Source: Rhodamnia argentea (Eukaryota; Streptophyta; Magnoliopsida; Myrtales; Myrtaceae). From it: a DNA stretch of 64,000 bases. The DNA is taken from assembly GCF_020921035.1 (NCBI RefSeq), contig NC_063160.1:16519095-16583094 (forward strand). The letters run 5' to 3'. The translations under genes were made by a program, and so were the position numbers. Under the pieces are notes generated by a model. It did not search any database. It had not been told where the DNA came from and saw only the letters and a program-made list of their open reading frames with translations. Positions 24,471 through 36,948 of this stretch are shown here, piece by piece (position 1 is the stretch's first letter; each line of letters starts with the position of its first letter).

Positions 24471-26919
24471 ATGCCTGGCCCGGTTTATCGTACCAGCGGA
24501 CTAATCTTAGTCCCCATTTCTTGGTCTCGTCTCCATTCGTTACTTTCCTTCTTGGCTGAGCAAGAGCACGACACTTGCATCTCAAATCTCACAATAATGT
24601 CGAGGACATGACTAGATTCTGGTGTTTGATCTAACTATATTTAGGAAGTAGCATTGGATCCTTTTTACTGATTGATGTGCTATGTGATTATAGGTGAACA
24701 ACATATTGTTATTATTATTATTATTACACGTCTCAATTCTTTCAAGTTATTTATGTGAGATGTCATGACACATGTAAAAACATATTCATTTGAATTTGGT
24801 ACCAAAAATTGCTCCTCTTATTATCGTTATTATTATTTTTTTTATTGTTGTTGTTGTTATCATCTCTATTATTATTTTTATTATGATTACTTATTATTAT
24901 TATAAAAAAATACGCATTTTAGTTATCACTCGAATTGAATATTTGTGGTATGCTATTGTTATGATGTGAGATTTATTTCTTTGGGCCTTGGTTTAAATAG
25001 GTTCCAGCATTGTAATGTAACGCGAGAAACAAGTCCCTCTACGGTCCACATATTTGTGGGCTCAAATAAAATAAATGTCTTGTACCCTTTGTCTTTACCT
25101 ACCCGAGTTTTACATGAGTTGTGAATTGATGCATCGCTGACGATTGCGCCCTTTATTAGGTTTGGAAAGGACGGTTTCCTTGAGCTGCTAAAATGGACTA
25201 TATGGCTCTTCAAACAAAAATGGAGGCGACACATTCAAAGAATTCTCCTTTGTAGATGAGAGAGAACCTTTTTGACGTGTGAAAATGAACAACTCAAGAA
25301 CGATCTTGTCTAAGAGTTTTTCAAATTTGAAGTACATATGGATCCCGGCACATCTCATGAACAATCTATCTTTTCTTCGAGAAAATGAGTTGAATAGATA
25401 AAAAATTCAAGGTTGCTTCAACCTGACTTTCGTCCTCGTCAGCCTAACTCGCGAAAAAAGTTCATCGATAGTTATGGACCCGTGCGGAACGAAACCAGCA
25501 CGCAGATCGTTATCGATGTTGCACATCCAACACGATAATCATCACACTACTACTTCACTCATTAAAGAACCCAAAAAAAAAGTAGAGAAATTCATCATCA
25601 CGGTGGTACTTTTTGGACTTCAGACGACAAATTCGCACAAACATTGAGAGAGAGAGAGGGAGAGTCGCGCATCTTTAGTTAAATTAGCACTCACGTGAGG
25701 CGCAAGACATGTTTAGCATCGATTCAAGAGTGTGTCCGGACACGAACCATGGTCTTCGGCAAAGCACGAGAAACATGCGCGGAAATGCGTAAAAAGCTTT
25801 GAGATCGTGCATCACGGCGAATTGGATTTGGACCTAATTCATGCCTCGTTATTCGGGGGGTCAAGAGAGCGTTCGAAGCTTGGTAGTCATGATTAGGACA
25901 AGGCCTGCATGCACTTAAAGCGAGCCCCTTGAAGACCATCCGAGCAGGAACATCAGGGTCTTCCTTTTTTGACCATGCTATTTCGTGTGGAAGCTCAAAG
26001 TCTTTGACCCTTGTGTGTTTTTCAGTCGATTAAAGGGTAGACCGCAAGTTCAGGCCTTGAATAGTGTTTCCTATCTGTAGCCACCCATAGTCTTGGAAGC
26101 ATGAAGGATCCTCTTTCTTTCGGATTGTTAGCGCTCCCGTGCGCCCATTGTTGGCTCCTAATAAGTTCCGACTCAATCCAAGCCTATTTTCGGGGAATCG
26201 TGAGGTTCGAGTAGAAGTGATCGATTCCAAGGTGGGCGATCTTGAAATTGGGAACCGCCCACTGAAGGCCGGTTCCACAAAATAGAAATTAGGAAATCGC
26301 CCCGTTGATTGTATGGACCATCTCGAGAACCGGACCGCCGATTCTTGGGTGGGTCCATGAAACCGGTCTAGTAATTGATATCCGCCCAAGCAAACTATTT
26401 TTGCACCACTTTCGTTACCCCAAATTCAAGGGTCATTTGAAATGTTTTTACCGTTGCGGTTTTCAATCGAACTAAAATGAATTGATTTTTTTTTCTCACA
26501 TTTAAATCTTTTTCCCTCGTGGGAGGAGATCGTATTTGCCAGATACAAATATATGATCTCCGCGTATCGATGACTTCACTGGAATCACCCACAAAAGTTC
26601 AGACTCAGTTTTAATTCTGCAATTATCTAGTGTCGCATGCACAATGATGAGGAAGTCGATCAGTTACTTACCAGCTGCCCCTCGATACCCTCAGCTTTAT
26701 GAGAAAGAAGGAGAATTAGAGGGACTAATGCGACAATGATTTCTCATAGCAAAGGCCAGAAAGTCAGGGGGCATGGAGGAAATGCCTTCTTTGCAGTCGC
26801 ATCCTATGTTAATCCATGATTTAGGGGGTTAATTTGTTCCTGGAAATTTAAATATCACATGGACATCTACATCAACACTATGTACCCTTCGAGATATCCG
26901 TTACGGGACACATCTGGGG
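24463..26919. other. intergenic, no gene recognised
   Basis: (TTA)n and (TTG)n microsatellites lie at 24707-24726 and 24840-24905. From 25250 to 26640 the sequence is mixed and includes 'gaaccgcccactgaag'/'accggtctagt' phrases at 26200-26390, which look like an eroded repeat. Minus-strand open frames at 25724-25939 and 26030-26389 have no recognisable content. Confidence 0.4.
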
Positions 26920-27557
26920 AGTGTTAGAAAAAAGCATCTCAATGGAGAATTGATATGGTGTGGAGTATATAATATATTCTAATTGACCTATAACTCATTA
27001 ACTCAAACTTATGAGCGAATGTAGGTCAACCCCGGATATGTTGACAAGCTCGGACATCGGCTCTTTCTTGATGATCTCCCCAAATGTGTTGTGCTTCTAT
27101 TGTGCCTTCCAACATATGGTATTAGAGTCGATGGTACATGACTTTGGAGAGAGATGGGGGATGAAAGTGGACTGGAGAGAATTATCGAAAGAGTCCTAAA
27201 TCTATTATAAAGCCAAGTTAGTCCTAACTATATATATTCCCGATTGAGGTCTAAACTTTTTGCGTTTATGCTAACTCATGACATCCGATCAATTGTTGCT
27301 GAAAATTGCTGATGTGGTACGACCGACGATGATGTGGATAACTCTAAATTATATGTTAAAATTACACGTTTTTAATTTTTCTTTTGTTTTTTTTTTTTTT
27401 TTTTTTTTTCCTTCCTTCTTCCTTCAATTGATTGCCGGACCTCGGCAATCGATCGGAGATGAGGGCAGGCAAGGTCGACCTCGTAGGCCCTCACCTTTGG
27501 CCGGTTGCCGAGGTACAAGAACCGACTCGGAGGAGAGCGGGGAGGAGAGAGAGAGAG

Positions 27558-27593
<36 letters not shown>

Positions 27594-27820
27594 GAATTAA
27601 AAAAGGAAAAAAATAAAATAAAAAGGGGAGACTAAGAAGATTGCTAAAATCCATGAGTTAATATATGCTAGTCAACTCATAACTCATTGTCTTAAGGTTT
27701 TTAAGTAAAGTTGGGTCTAACTGAATATGTTGATGAACTTGAACTTGGATCTCATTGAGCTATCTTCCTAAATAAAGGTATTTGGCCTTTTCTACGTGCT
27801 TTCAACGCCATCCATTTATG
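26920..27820. mobile_element. fossil LTR-retroelement pieces with a nested repeat
   Basis: A TGTTAGAAAAAAGCATCTC start at 26920 leads to CATATGGTATTAGAGTCG at about 27112-27130, which looks like an LTR end plus a tRNA-Met primer site. Similar text ('gttaatatatgctagtcaactcataactcatt') recurs at 27655-27820. Between them, 27205-27640 holds a partial copy of the long-inverted-repeat family, with T runs and a (GA)n tract at 27547-27594. It is old and broken, non-coding, with approximate ends. Confidence 0.4.
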
Positions 27821-29290
27821 TTGCTACGATCTTTCCTAGTATTTTCCGCAACAAGGAAGAGTTGAATCTAAGCTATGGGAGTTTCGTACAATTGGGTGTT
27901 TAAAGCTTAATTAATTGTGCTTAGAGATATCGAGGATCAAGCAAGCAGGCTTTTCTCAAAAAGGACTAGCAAAAGACATGAATGTTGTCACCCACATGTG
28001 TTGAACTTAGAAAACGACAGTCAAAAGCAAGCTCACTCGAGGAAAACAATAAAAATATTAATTGCCCGTGTTTGGAATCATGATTATCCATGCAATTAAT
28101 GCATGATCAAATTAAGTAAAATAAAAAGAGGGGTTTGGAGGGGGGGGGTGGGCAAATGCGTGCTGTTGGAGAACAAACATGGCCCTGCAAACCATATATT
28201 ATAAATTAATGCATGTGATTTGACACCATTAAGTACATGTCGGCAATCTTAATTAACCACGTCCTCGGCCTCGCCACAAAACAAAGCAAGCATCATTTTT
28301 GACTTGTGCAGAGGCAGGACTAACTTTGTTTTCATGTATAGACAATGATACCAGCAAATCAGAGATGGTTGGGTTGTCGGAGGTTCAATTGAAAGCTTTC
28401 AGGTCTGTGTCTTGAGCAAGAAACACAAAGAATTTTTGGATTAGGGTGTTTAATTAAGGAAGAGAGAGCCGAAAGAGTTATTCGTGGACGGCTCTTAATT
28501 GAGCTCATCACAGTTGCTTTTGTCCTTAGCGCAGTTGATGGGCTGTCTATGTACGGGCACGATTCTTTTCACATACCAGCTCGTTTGAAACTTAAGTTAC
28601 TCGGGACTTGGTACGATTACAGATGTAAAGTCATGTAGCCGAGTCGAGTCGATATGTTGTCATGCTCGAGCTCGAATCGACTCGCATGTCGACTTCGATT
28701 GGGAATTGACTTCTTTGTTTGAGTCCGACTTTACTCAAGTAGCGGGAAGAAAACAGCCGTTGACAAGGCTTGGATTCGAGGGAAGAAGTCTGGAGATAAG
28801 TCAGAACAGCTCTGCCGGTTTTGCTCAAACAATTAGAGGAACAATTGATGCAACAATAGTGGTAGACTTCATTTGGGAAACCCTGCATTTGCCAATAGGT
28901 TTTTAGACTGTAATGAGGGCCTGAACCTCGGACAGCAGCTCCTATCAACTGCCAACGGCTCCTAACCCTTCAAAAGGATCTGCAAGGGATAGATTGTAGA
29001 AGGAACATTCATATAAAGAGGATCAAAGCAGCTAGGAGGGGTTGGGGGAAAGATTGAGAAAGCCTACTCTGTTATTATCATCTTCTTTCTGTAGCGAGCA
29101 AGCTATGCTATTATTTGTTTGATATTCTCTCCGTTGTAGAGCTTTTTGTTGTTTTGTAATCAGTGGTAAGAGAAGTATACAGTTGTAATAGTATGACTTG
29201 CGTTCTGAAAGTGTGTTCCATCGTGTGATAGAAGTGGCACTTGATGTGTTGTAACACCTATTGAGATTATTATTGGATACTAGCCGGTGG
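27821..29290. other. intergenic, possible retroelement remnant
   Basis: Short open frames on both strands (28631-28948 minus, 28706-28906 plus) are unrecognised. The stretch 28900-29290, with 'tgttgttttgtaatcag' and 'gtaacacctattgagattatt', has the texture of an LTR, but I could not find paired ends. A G run lies at 28140. Confidence 0.3.
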
Positions 29291-29582
29291 GGGAAATTAC
29301 TCAATCAGCCCTAGACCTATTGTACGTATGCCAATTCAATTCTTAACTTTTCAATTTTTTCAATTTGGTCCTAGATTTTTGCGCAAAATTCCAAGTTAGC
29401 TCTTTTGGTCAATTTTCGCTGAAGATGCTGACGTGGCAATTTAGCCATCGCTAGCCATCCTATGTGAGACACCTCATATAAGTGATGTTCCCTCGAAAAT
29501 TGACCGGAAAAACTACATTGAAGTTTCACGCGAAATGTTGAGAACTAAATAGTTTTGGATTGATTGGACAATTTTCTCCCTG
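29290..29582. repeat. long-inverted-repeat element, copy C (short)
   Basis: The left end reads GGGGGAAATTACTCAATCAG then CCTAGACCTATTG, with 'gccaattcaattcttaac' modules. The inner motif is 'gctgacgtggcaatttagccatcgctagccatcctatgtg'-like in pieces. The right end has GATTGGACAATTTTCTCCC. The core lacks the GC-rich island of copies A and B. Confidence 0.55.
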
Positions 29583-31598
29583 TCGATATTAAGGCTGGGA
29601 GCGTGGAGAGTGGACGTAGGCTTGGTTATAAGCCAAATACTATTTATCTATGTGTGCTATGTTTTATCTGCTCATTATTATATGTATATGTTTGATAGAA
29701 GCACCCATATGTTGGTATTATCAATATGTTTCTGCTATAAGTATAACAAGTTATATCCCACATAAGTTTTCCAAAGTTTCCGATCAACCTATTTGCCCTC
29801 TCTAGGTTTTATTGTCAGCCTCAACAACTTCACCTCTTAATTACAAAGAGAAAAAAAATGCCCCTTGAATTATCTAGTATGGCATGGATGAATAGCAAAT
29901 GAATGAGCATGAGAGATTAGCTTTAAATAGCAATCGGGCTCCGTATGTTCGAGAAAAAATGAACAATTGGAATAATATTTTTCAAAAATGATTGGTCATT
30001 GCCTCAAATAATTAGTCAACTATCCACAATAATTATGTCTAAACATTTTCGTAAACGATATGAATGTATTTCTCGTTCCTACTTCTTTGGAAGCGATATA
30101 AGATATCATTTTTAAGAAAATATAATCATTCATTTTTCGTGAAACGAAAGGAGTCCAAAACCTAACACCGAATAACACCCAGAATAGTCAATTAGAAAGG
30201 GTACCGCAACTGTTGACGTAGTTATTTCATATTCAGTGTTGATTAATTTGGTCTGGCCGATGCTTCCTCCGCCGGAAGCAAGAAAGCGAAGGAAAAGAAA
30301 GCGAAAAGACTGGCTTTTAAAGGAAGATGGTGAGCCTTTTCAATGGGAAGCAGCAGCAGCAACAACAATCACTTAAATTCCGACGACAAAACCAGGAAAT
30401 ATAAATACATGGGCCACACTAAATCAACTTCTGTCCTATAGGGGAAAATGTGATCTCCCCTGCCTTAATCCCTCCAGCTGATCTTTTAACATCATCGTTG
30501 ATCCTATGTTTTGGGCAAGAAAATCAGGGAAAGTGAACTCACACTTGCCTCGATTCAAAGACAGAAGAAGATCCTGATAACCCATGATGTAACGTCAATT
30601 CCACGTTCACATATGGACATGGGGCGTGTAGATCGCATTCGCATGCTTTGTCCGGCGTTGCTTTCGCAATATGAACGTGTACCTTCTTTCGACAAGAAGA
30701 AAGATCTAGGCACCTTGAAAGGTGGACCACAAAGATGGATTTATCAAGACGAAATTGGATCATCGGCCAGCCATCGAAAACCCATCAAGCAAAAAACTTG
30801 ATTGATCTTTGGTTTCGATACTTCATAACCATACGAGTTAGAAGATTACGAATTTGATGACCGAACATGAATGAAGCATTCGTACGGATTTCTAAATCTG
30901 CAACTTTTTGAATCAGGGTGTCACACACATATATATTTTTTCTCATCATGATCTCGATAAGAATTCTAGCGTCCGTGAATGATTAGGCTTAAGGAAGCTT
31001 GCGCCAACGGCCTGCTGTACACAATCATCAATGACTCATTTGGACCACACCGAAAGACCATTGTTGGTTAAGCATCATTCCCCGCCATCGCTAACGATTT
31101 ACCATTGGTTGGATCCACTCCTAGAAGCATCTGAATAATTGAGGAGAGAACATAAAACATCACACTAAGATGCCCGGAATGACCATGTCGTGATGGCCCT
31201 TGTTGGTTGTTGCCCAAACTTAAGGTGGTTGTACTAAAAGCTATTCATGTTCATACAATGGGAGTGTTTGTCTTGGGGGGGGTCCTAAAGGAAGGTCCTC
31301 CAGTTTTTATCTCCACCAACACGTGACTCTGCTTGACCCAACAAAATAAAAAGGGCCATGGAAAAGATTTTCATATCCATCTTTGTTTTGCGATCTCGAA
31401 TTAAAACTCTTGCATAAATTAGTGTACTATACTTGGTGACATGACACTTGTCGTGTCGTGTGTACCAGGGAAATGGCATGTGACTTGGGCTTTGACATTG
31501 TGCAACACTCACGCAGTCATGTCCCAAATATTGACAAGGAAAAGAATTATATGATGAGGGAGAGGGAGACTTCCCTTAAACGACCATAAGATAAACAT

Positions 31599-31600
<2 letters not shown>
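29583..31600. other. intergenic, no gene recognised
   Basis: Contains the MITE at 29936-30156, a (CAG)n/(CAA)n-like stretch at about 30348-30372, and otherwise unassigned DNA. The open frame at 30511-30801 does not resemble a known protein. Confidence 0.4.
29936..30156. mobile_element. Tourist-like MITE, imperfect inverted ends
   Basis: The left end reads GGGCTCCGTATGTTCGAG and the right end GTGAAACGAAAGGAGTCC, imperfect inverses. The interior phrases AATATTTTTCAAAAATGATT and 'aagcgatataagatatcatttttaag' are shared, inverted, with the elements at 4277 and 42230. No clean target duplication was seen. Confidence 0.5.

Positions 31601-31675
<75 letters not shown>
31601..31675. repeat. (AG)37 microsatellite
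   Basis: An uninterrupted AG run of about 75 bases, the longest in the window. Any open frame read through it (Leu-Ser repeats on the minus strand) is an artefact. Confidence 0.98.
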
Positions 31676-31678
<3 letters not shown>

Positions 31679-31805
31679 TTAATAAATATTTTTCCTTGAT
31701 ACTTGATCTCTTAGCAAAAGTTAAAACAGGCTCCTTGTAAATGGAATCTGCCACAGGAGAGATTATTTTATTCATATATTTCATATCTTTAAACTAAATT
31801 AGATA

Positions 31806-32220
31806 TGTTAGAGTAATTAAATATTAAACCACGTCTTCATCTAACAACTTAAGTTTTTAGAATAGTTCACAGCGATCTTATAAAATCTTACATGGTATCG
31901 GAGCAGGGGGTTCTGATTCAAATCCTTTTAGACCTCTATTTGCCTCATAATGAAATATTTCCACGCTTAATACTAGACAAAAAACGTGAATTGGAAGTGT
32001 TAGGATAGTTAAATATTGAATTACGCCTTCATCTACGTCATATGTGTTGTAGTTATTGTCTCAAATCACCTAACAACGGGTCTCATATGTTTTTTATATT
32101 CATGTGGTCTCCCTCCAACTATAAGTATAAGCTTTTCGATTAAACTTTCTAACATGGTATTGCAATCTCTCTCTCTACATCCATTCCATTATCTATTTCT
32201 CTAAACCTAACATGGTATCG
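31806..32220 (+). mobile_element. TRIM-like LTR fossil with a second LTR relic inside
   Basis: A short LTR-like unit at 31806-31892 starts TGTTAGAG and ends TTACA. It is directly followed by TGGTATCGGAGC (31893-31904), a primer-binding site for initiator tRNA-Met. About 95 bases later, at 31998, a second copy (TGTTAGGATAGTTAAATATTG) begins but is cut short near 32033. From there to about 32150 lies sequence matching the LTR relic at 54050-54159 (TATTCATGTGATCTC type). It looks like a miniature non-coding LTR element with another LTR inserted in it; broken and old. Confidence 0.6.
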
Positions 32221-32652
32221 GATTCGTGTGATCACATGGAAAAACCGGAGAAACCATCAAGCAATTGTTTATAAGCTCACCATACAACTATATATCGACA
32301 TAATAGACCAAGCAATCACCGTAAAAAAAAATTGAAATTCGATTAAGTTTTCACGAGTCTCTGTCTTAAATTATATACAATAGGGTCTAAATCTTGTAAA
32401 TTGCTGCCAAAAAAGAAAAAGAATGATTTTCAAGAACTTGGTGGAGTGGCACAAACTGATTTGGTGAGGAGATTTGCAAGCTCACCAAAGGGAAATTATA
32501 CAGAAGATCGGAGTCCCCGCCATGGAGATGATCACATGGCGTTGTGCATTATGAGGCAAACACAAGCAGGCCCACTCTGTTTGCTCAAGAACAGACATCT
32601 TTCTCTAATACCACTTGTGCTCCTTCCCCAACTTGGGAACAACCCCTTATAA

Positions 32653-32654
<2 letters not shown>

Positions 32655-32700
<46 letters not shown>

Positions 32701-32724
32701 CTTCATCTATCTCTCTCTCTCTCG
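32655..32724. repeat. (GA)22 and (CT)n microsatellites upstream of the PRE gene
   Basis: GA run at 32655-32698 followed by (TC)n at about 32709-32724, a potential stem. GA-rich tracts in plant promoters can bind BPC/GAGA-type factors. It lies about 290 bases upstream of the TATA box at 33011. Confidence 0.9.
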
Positions 32725-33010
32725 TGTCAGAGGAAGTCTAGTCTGCTCCTTTCTTCAATGCACTTGTCTTCTTCATAGCAAACATCGCTGTCTCTGTCTT
32801 TTGTACTCTCTCTCCCTCCCTCTCTGTGAGCGCGCGACATGGTCCTCGTTCTTTATAACTCTCTTCGTCACTTTCTACAAATTTCTATCATGGTACCTTT
32901 GTAGTTTGTAGTATCTAGCTGCAGCTGCATTCACTTCCCCCTTCCTTCTTCCCTCCTCTTGAAGCACTTCTTCCTCGCTTCCATTAGAGTCTCTGTCCCT
33001 CCCCTGGGGA

Positions 33011-33018
33011 TATATAAG
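33011..33018 (+). promoter_or_regulatory. TATA box TATATAAG of the PRE gene
   Basis: TATATAAG lies 50 bases before the start codon. The ATG is in a strong context (agccaccATGtcc). The leader would be short, roughly 25 bases. Confidence 0.75.
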
Positions 33019-33067
33019 AGGTTGCGCGCATTGTCATAGACATATACCTTGAACCGACTTAGCCACC

Positions 33068-34207
33068 ATGTCCAGCAGAAGGTCGAGGCAGTCCGGCGGG
33101 TCTTCGAGGATCAGCGATGATCAGATCATTGATCTGGTGTCCAAGTTGCGCCAACTTCTTCCCGAGATCCGCGATAGTCGACGCTCCGATAAGGTACATA
33201 AAGCAGCTCTCTCTCTCTCTCTCCATCTCTAGCGAGTGAAGGGACATCAATGCTCGTAGTCCCTACTCAGTCCCACGCCCCAAAGTTAATAAAGCTAATT
33301 ACTCAGCGTAGATTTAAAACATTTTCCCCAAAGTCGAGCTCAGTAGATAAGTGGTCATAGACATTCTATGGCGATCATGAATCATATCATTCTATATTGA
33401 TATACCGGGTATGTTGTTTTTCTATTTCGTTGCTTGTATGTGCTAAGCTTGTTTGGCTTTTAAACTTGCACTTTTGATGTGCCACTTCGATTGTATGTCC
33501 TACTTACTAGTGATTTTCAGTCAGCACTGTCCTATTTGAGCATGTACATATACTTGTGTACTGAAGAATGTACGTACACTCGTCGGTCCGTATAAATGCA
33601 TGTTAGATATCGCCTGTCTGGATATTAATAAACAACTATGTAGATCCATTATGTGATATTTATGCACATAAGGTAGTCCTGGTCCTGGATGGGTATAAAC
33701 ATCAAACCTGAAGTAGGAATTAATTACCACAGCTCTGGGGCATTTGGAAGGGACACAAGATCAACGCCTTTTCAATCCCATTAGCATCCGTACGGATATA
33801 TTTGTCAACAGAAGACATACTCATGCTTCCAAACTTCCCTAACAAGTGACCTAGCTAGACAGAGAACTAAATGATCATTCAACCTGACCAGTAATCCCCT
33901 TGGCCATTTGGTCGGAATAATTGGTCTCCATGAGGAGGCTAAAGTGTTGGTCTAAAGATAAATTATGCGGGAAACATTGTCGACCCATGTAAAAGTTTGA
34001 CCCGACATGTGCACATGCGCTAATGGCTAGACGCGCCGATCGTTTCTTTCTCCACAGGTACCGGCGTCGAAGGTTTTGCAAGAGACCTGCAACTACATAA
34101 AGAACTTGCACAAGGAGGTGGACGACCTCAGCGAGCGGCTCTCTCAGCTCTTGTCCACCATCGATCCCGATAGTCCCGAGGCCGCCATCATTAGGAGCTT
34201 AATATAA
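33068..34207 (+). CDS. PRE-family non-DNA-binding HLH regulator
   Basis: Two exons, 33068-33193 and 34058-34207, with an 864-base intron, give 91 residues, the normal size of the PRE/ILI/ATBS1/KIDARI family. Exon 1 gives [10 protein letters not shown] then [20 protein letters not shown] (helix 1). Exon 2 gives [20 protein letters not shown] (loop and helix 2), then [11 protein letters not shown] and the conserved end [11 protein letters not shown]. There is no basic region, so it cannot bind E-boxes. Family members heterodimerise with inhibitory HLH proteins such as IBH1/AIF and HFR1 and so promote cell elongation under brassinosteroid, gibberellin and light signals. The intron at the Lys before VPASK is the family position. 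A possible poly(A) signal AATAAA is at 34423-34428. Which PRE paralogue it is cannot be decided here. Confidence 0.95.
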
Positions 34208-36375
34208 AACTCTCCTGATTAATGTTTATCATGTCGAGCCCTTCGTCTACTGAACCAGCTTGTGTTCTGCTTCTCCAACTAGCTTCGTTTTCCCTTCATT
34301 ATTTTCTTTCCTTTGGGTGGTTTTTATCATATCACTAGAATCAAGACAAGGGCTAGCATGGAACTAGACATAGTCTCTCCTGTACGGACGTACAGTGCAG
34401 TGTAATTAGGCGTTGATTATATAATAAAAAAGCACTTGCATGCACCCCTCAAGACCCTATATTATAATATGCTTGAGGTAGATTGTGGATGCATGAGCCA
34501 AACTGCTGGTGGGGATCGTTCGTTGAAAGGTTGCTTTTCATGGACATTTGAGACTTTGAAAACTACAACAAGGTGCATGGATTTTCCTCGTGACTGTACC
34601 GATTTTGAAACGGAAGAAGACAATGATAAAGAATTCATTCTTCATTTGTCGGAAACCACCACAAAAATTTAGATTGAATGCAAGAAACTTGTCATTCTGA
34701 ACAAATGAATTTTCTTATCCTCTAGAGAACTGAGAAGTTATGCCTGTTTCAATCCGTTGCCTGTGCACAAACTAAGATTAAAACTCTTAGAGAGCGATGC
34801 TCAATTAACTATAATCCTCTACAAAATGACAAGGTAATATGTATGACGATGCATGTTTAATTTGAAAATCAGTTTGCAGAAACTTTTGTCAAGGCACCAA
34901 TGTACTTTCTTCGTCTTTCCTAAGAGATTAATTCATATATTCAAAGGATCAAGAAGAATATTTCAATTGACCCTAAATGTTTGACATGTACATAGTTTAT
35001 GAATGAGGTGAAAACACAGCGATTCTCATAAGAATAACTACGTTGTCTGACTCAACATGTTCAATTTGAGATCAACGTCAACCATCGACTACCAAAACAA
35101 GGTAAGAACGAAAGGGGAAAGTAAAAACCACTCTAAAACACGCGTGATGCCAAGAGGCTGCCATCTTATTCTTACCTAAACTTTGGTAAAATTTGGCATT
35201 GCATATAATAGTCAATCTGTCAATATCCTTGGTATTTAAAACACTGAGGCTTTGTCGGTCATTAGGGGTCAGGTGGGTGTTCTAGGGTCAGCCAGTGAGC
35301 CCCATCTTTATAATCATTGGTGACTTGATTTGATGCCCAATAAAAATCATGGGCTATAATCTTGTATAAGTAAGGTGTGAGCTCTATATAATAATCAAAA
35401 GAGATTTAAGCCAATGTGTGCTGTGTCACCCTCGGCAACCTGACGATCAGCATCTGAATCTACATCTATATAACAATGATGCTGGAGATACAAAAGGTCA
35501 TTTATATACAATAGATTTCCAAAGCGATGGCCATAGAGTCACATTGAATACCTAAATGTGACCTGCCTCTTTATATATACATGTCGATCAAAGTATCCAG
35601 AGTGCTTTGTTCTAAATCGAATTTGTAAATCGACTTCTGTATCGTGTATTGATCGATCCGATTGTCCGACTCACGTGTTGCGGCGAAAGGAACATGGGAA
35701 TTTACCCACGATAAAACTAACGTAAAATGTGTGCCCGCCCAGCGGCGCCGAAACCGACGTGAGCTTTTTCGTTATGTCGGAATCACGTGTACCGCATCGT
35801 GGAGTGCTTGCGGTCGGGATGGACTAATAATAAAGACCTGTGAAGTTGACTTATGGGTTTTCGACAGTCCGATATTTGCTTTTCTCCTCATGTATTATTG
35901 AGACAAGTTGCGCAATCAAGGGCTGGTTGCTATCAAAGGGTTCGGAAAATGGAAGCCATGAATCTCTTGAAATCTAGGATCCAACCAGCTAAAGCAAAGA
36001 TTGCATCTTTCCCTCTCACCAAGAATTACGGGAGGTCCATACTGATAGAGGCATGGCTAGAGCCTAGAAGCTGAGGTAGGCCCTTCTTTGTCTTTGTGCT
36101 CCTAGGGGCCTTTCGTCCTCCACCTAAGCTTGAGTCACTTTCACTTCCTATGTTGATTGCCATGTTTCATTGCCAAATACCGGGGGGCTTCTTCCACGAA
36201 ATTGATCTTCTCAACTTTAGGAGATAGACGGACGTGGTCCAATCACTTCGTTTTTGAATGGCGAAGAATTACCCTCTCCCTCTCTCTCTGCCCCCTCCGC
36301 CATGTTGCGTCAGCCTCGACTTCGTGACGCACCACTGGCATTGCACCTGATCACACGTCAATAGTTACCGCCGGG

Positions 36376-36409
<34 letters not shown>

Positions 36410-36948
36410 GGAGGCCGGGGAGCGATGGTGACGAACATTGCACGAAATGGAAGCCCCGGCCTCTAGACATTGAATCTTAGGCCACCGGCTACGACACGCG
36501 CAGAGAGAGACAGACCCCACGAGAGGGGGAAGGGGCGATAGCGACGCATTGGAGACAGGACATTGATGATGTCATGCTATAGAGAGGAGGGTGGGGGAGG
36601 GAGAAAAATGGAGAAAAAAAAGGGGGAAAGAGAGAGCGAAGGAAAGAAAAGGGACAGAAGATAAATTTGTAAAATGACAGTTGTTATGAAATGTTAAACT
36701 TAATTGTGGGCAAATTTAAGATGCAAATTTAACTTCCACCATAAGAGGGTTTTAAAATCTTAGCCCTATGTCTCTTATCCCTAGGAGGTCTTCCTCCACT
36801 AGCTTTTTTTGCGTAAGTCAACGGATCACATGTTGGGAACGACATGTTTAAGTTTGATTAGAATAATGAATAGTCTGAGTACAAAGAAAAATCTCCCCAC
36901 CAAATGTCAGGCTACGATATCAATCTCCATTTGATCGATCTAGTCTAA
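34208..36948. other. PRE 3' UTR and intergenic DNA
   Basis: No further gene was recognised. A (CT)n run of about 31 bases at 36377-36407 sits between GGGCCTCT and GGAGGCCGGGG, a small inverted repeat. A purine-rich block (agagagggggaaggggcg) is at 36490-36660. Open frames at 34436-34672 and 35662-36074 have no recognisable content. Confidence 0.4.

Noticed and set aside
24707-24905. Possible CRISPR-like regular repeat
   Set aside because: It is a set of (TTA)n and (TTG)n microsatellites in a plant genome.
27278-27654. Open frames on both strands with poly-Phe and Arg-Glu repeats
   Set aside because: They are read through a T run and a (GA)n tract inside old repeat DNA.
31509-31784. Open frame of Leu-Ser repeats
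   Set aside because: It is the translation of the (AG)37 microsatellite.
31905-31925. tRNA-like T-arm text 'gattcaaatcc'
   Set aside because: It follows a retroelement primer-binding site and has no acceptor stem or anticodon arm around it.
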